Both the position numbers and the translations under genes were made by a program. DNA of 10,377 bases from Planctomycetota bacterium (GTDB taxonomy: Bacteria > Planctomycetota > Planctomycetia > Isosphaerales > Isosphaeraceae): contig JAJYCH010000093.1 of assembly GCA_021778575.1 (NCBI GenBank), positions 1-10,377 of the forward strand, in the 5' to 3' direction. The notes beneath the pieces were generated by a model, which was not told where the DNA came from, searched no databases, and worked only from the letters and a program-made list of their open reading frames with translations. Of the stretch, positions 9,360-10,377 are shown piece by piece. The stretch's first letter is position 1; each line of letters starts with the position of its first letter.

Positions 9360-10377
9360 TTCGTTCCGGACCTTGCCGCCGTCGACGATCTCGATCGGTC
9401 GGCCGCCGGGGGCCATCAGCTCCTTGTCGGCGACGATTCCGAGCTGATGGTAGAGCGTGGTCGCCAGGTCTTCGGGGCCGAGCGGGTCGCGTTCGGGCTC
9501 GGTGGCCGTCGAGTTCGAGGCTCCAAAGACGAACCCCTTCTTGATCCCGCCGCCGGCCAGGGCGATGCTGAAGACCTTCGGCCAGTGGTCGCGACCGCCA
9601 TCCTTGTTGATCTTCGGGGTTCGACCGAACTCGCTGGAGACCATCACGATCGTCCGGTCGAGCAGGCCGGTCCGGTCGAGGTCGCGGATCAACGTGGCAT
9701 AAGCCTGGTCAAATGCAGGCATCTGCGACTTCATCCCGCCGGCGATTCCGGCGTGCAGGTCCCAGCCGCCATACTGGAGCGAAACGAACCGAACGCCCGC
9801 GGCGACCAGGCGTCGAGCCATCAGCATCCGCTGACCGGCGGCGTTCCGGCCGTATTCGTCGCGAATCGCGGCCGGCTCGGCGCCGATGTTGAACGCCTCG
9901 CGGGCCTTCTGCGACGAGATCAGGCTATACGCCCGGTCGTAGAACGTGTCCATCGCGGTGCGACCGTCCGCCTTCTCCTTCTTGGCGAAATGGTCGTTCA
10001 CTGCGTCGAGAACGTGGCGACGGGTAGCGAACCGCGAGTCGTCGATTCCGCCCGGCAGATTCAGGTCCTGAACCTTGAAACCGCCGTTGGCCGGGTCGCT
10101 CCCCAGACTGAACGGCGAGAACGACGAGCTGAGGTAGCCGGTTCCGGCGTAAACGTTGGGCATCGTCGGCACGCAGACATAAGGCGGGAGGTCGTTCTTG
10201 GGTCCGAACTCGTGCGAGACGACCGAGCCCATGCTCGGGTACTGGAGCGCCGGGCTGGGGCGATAGCCGGTGAACATGTTGTGCGTGCCGCGCTCGTGGG
10301 CGGCCTCGCCGTGGGTCATCGACCGGATGACGGTGATCTTGTCGGCGATCTGGGCGGTGTTCGGCAGCGTCTGGCTG
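9348..10377 (-). CDS. DUF1501 protein, 5' end outside window
   Basis: The frame is open to the right edge. The 342 visible residues begin SQTLPNTAQIADKITVIRSM, so an ATG at 10319 is internal, not the start. Typical family members have roughly 450-480 residues; the missing part should include the N-terminal export signal, often of the Tat type, which cannot be checked here. Family motifs, numbered on the visible part, are MTHGEAAHERGTHNMFTGY (about 20-38), YPSMGSVVSHE, YGGWDLH, SSEFGRTPKIN followed by GGRDHWP, and a C-terminal GGRPIEIVDGG. The fold is related to alkaline phosphatases and sulfatases, and the conserved D/H residues in WDLH and GGRDHWP could bind metal. The substrate is unknown. 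DUF1501 genes are commonly next to PSCyt2/PSD1 genes in planctomycetes, as in this cluster. The family call is firm; the enzymatic activity is inferred. Confidence 0.92.
   Translation of the reverse strand, partial: SQTLPNTAQIADKITVIRSMTHGEAAHERGTHNMFTGYRPSPALQYPSMGSVVSHEFGPKNDLPPYVCVPTMPNVYAGTGYLSSSFSPFSLGSDPANGGFKVQDLNLPGGIDDSRFATRRHVLDAVNDHFAKKEKADGRTAMDTFYDRAYSLISSQKAREAFNIGAEPAAIRDEYGRNAAGQRMLMARRLVAAGVRFVSLQYGGWDLHAGIAGGMKSQMPAFDQAYATLIRDLDRTGLLDRTIVMVSSEFGRTPKINKDGGRDHWPKVFSIALAGGGIKKGFVFGASNSTATEPERDPLGPEDLATTLYHQLGIVADKELMAPGGRPIEIVDGGKVRNELLA

Overview
The window looks like chromosomal DNA from a GC-rich planctomycete, probably of the Isosphaeraceae type. This rests on family content rather than on any marker gene: planctomycete-type heme domains (PSCyt1, PSCyt2/DUF1549 with PSD1/DUF1553), a DUF1501 protein, a secreted PPC-domain protein, a Uma2-family protein, and strong G/C bias at third codon positions. 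I see no rRNA, tRNA, CRISPR array, transposase or phage gene.

All six genes lie on the minus strand, so transcription runs from right to left. In that order they are: a DUF1501 protein whose 5' end is outside the window (10377-9348); a Uma2/DUF820 PD-(D/E)XK nuclease-like protein (9268-8654); a secreted two-PPC-domain protein (8617-6122); a large secreted protein with Ig-like domains, a CX4CH motif, PSCyt2 and PSD1 (6015-3580); a secreted PSCyt1 heme protein with a WD40 propeller and a long coiled coil (3511-1166); and a FIST-domain protein whose 3' end is outside the window (890-1). The first five are separated by gaps of 79, 36, 106 and 68 bases and could form one transcription unit. A gap of 275 bases containing a long inverted repeat separates them from the FIST gene.

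The three genes from 8617 to 1166 carry clear Sec-type signal peptides, so their products should act outside the cytoplasmic membrane. DUF1501 proteins usually accompany the PSCyt/PSD families and have an alkaline phosphatase/sulfatase-like fold. The set therefore looks like one cell-envelope module combining putative c-type heme proteins, an adhesive or scaffolding PPC protein and a putative hydrolase-fold protein. Its substrate and reaction are unknown. The Uma2 gene is the cytoplasmic outlier; it has a candidate promoter and leader hairpin of its own and may be an independent insertion. The FIST protein is a predicted cytoplasmic ligand sensor and probably belongs to a separate unit.

Many long plus-strand open frames (for example 3562-6210 and 2060-3565) are antisense shadows of the real genes, caused by high GC content and codon bias.
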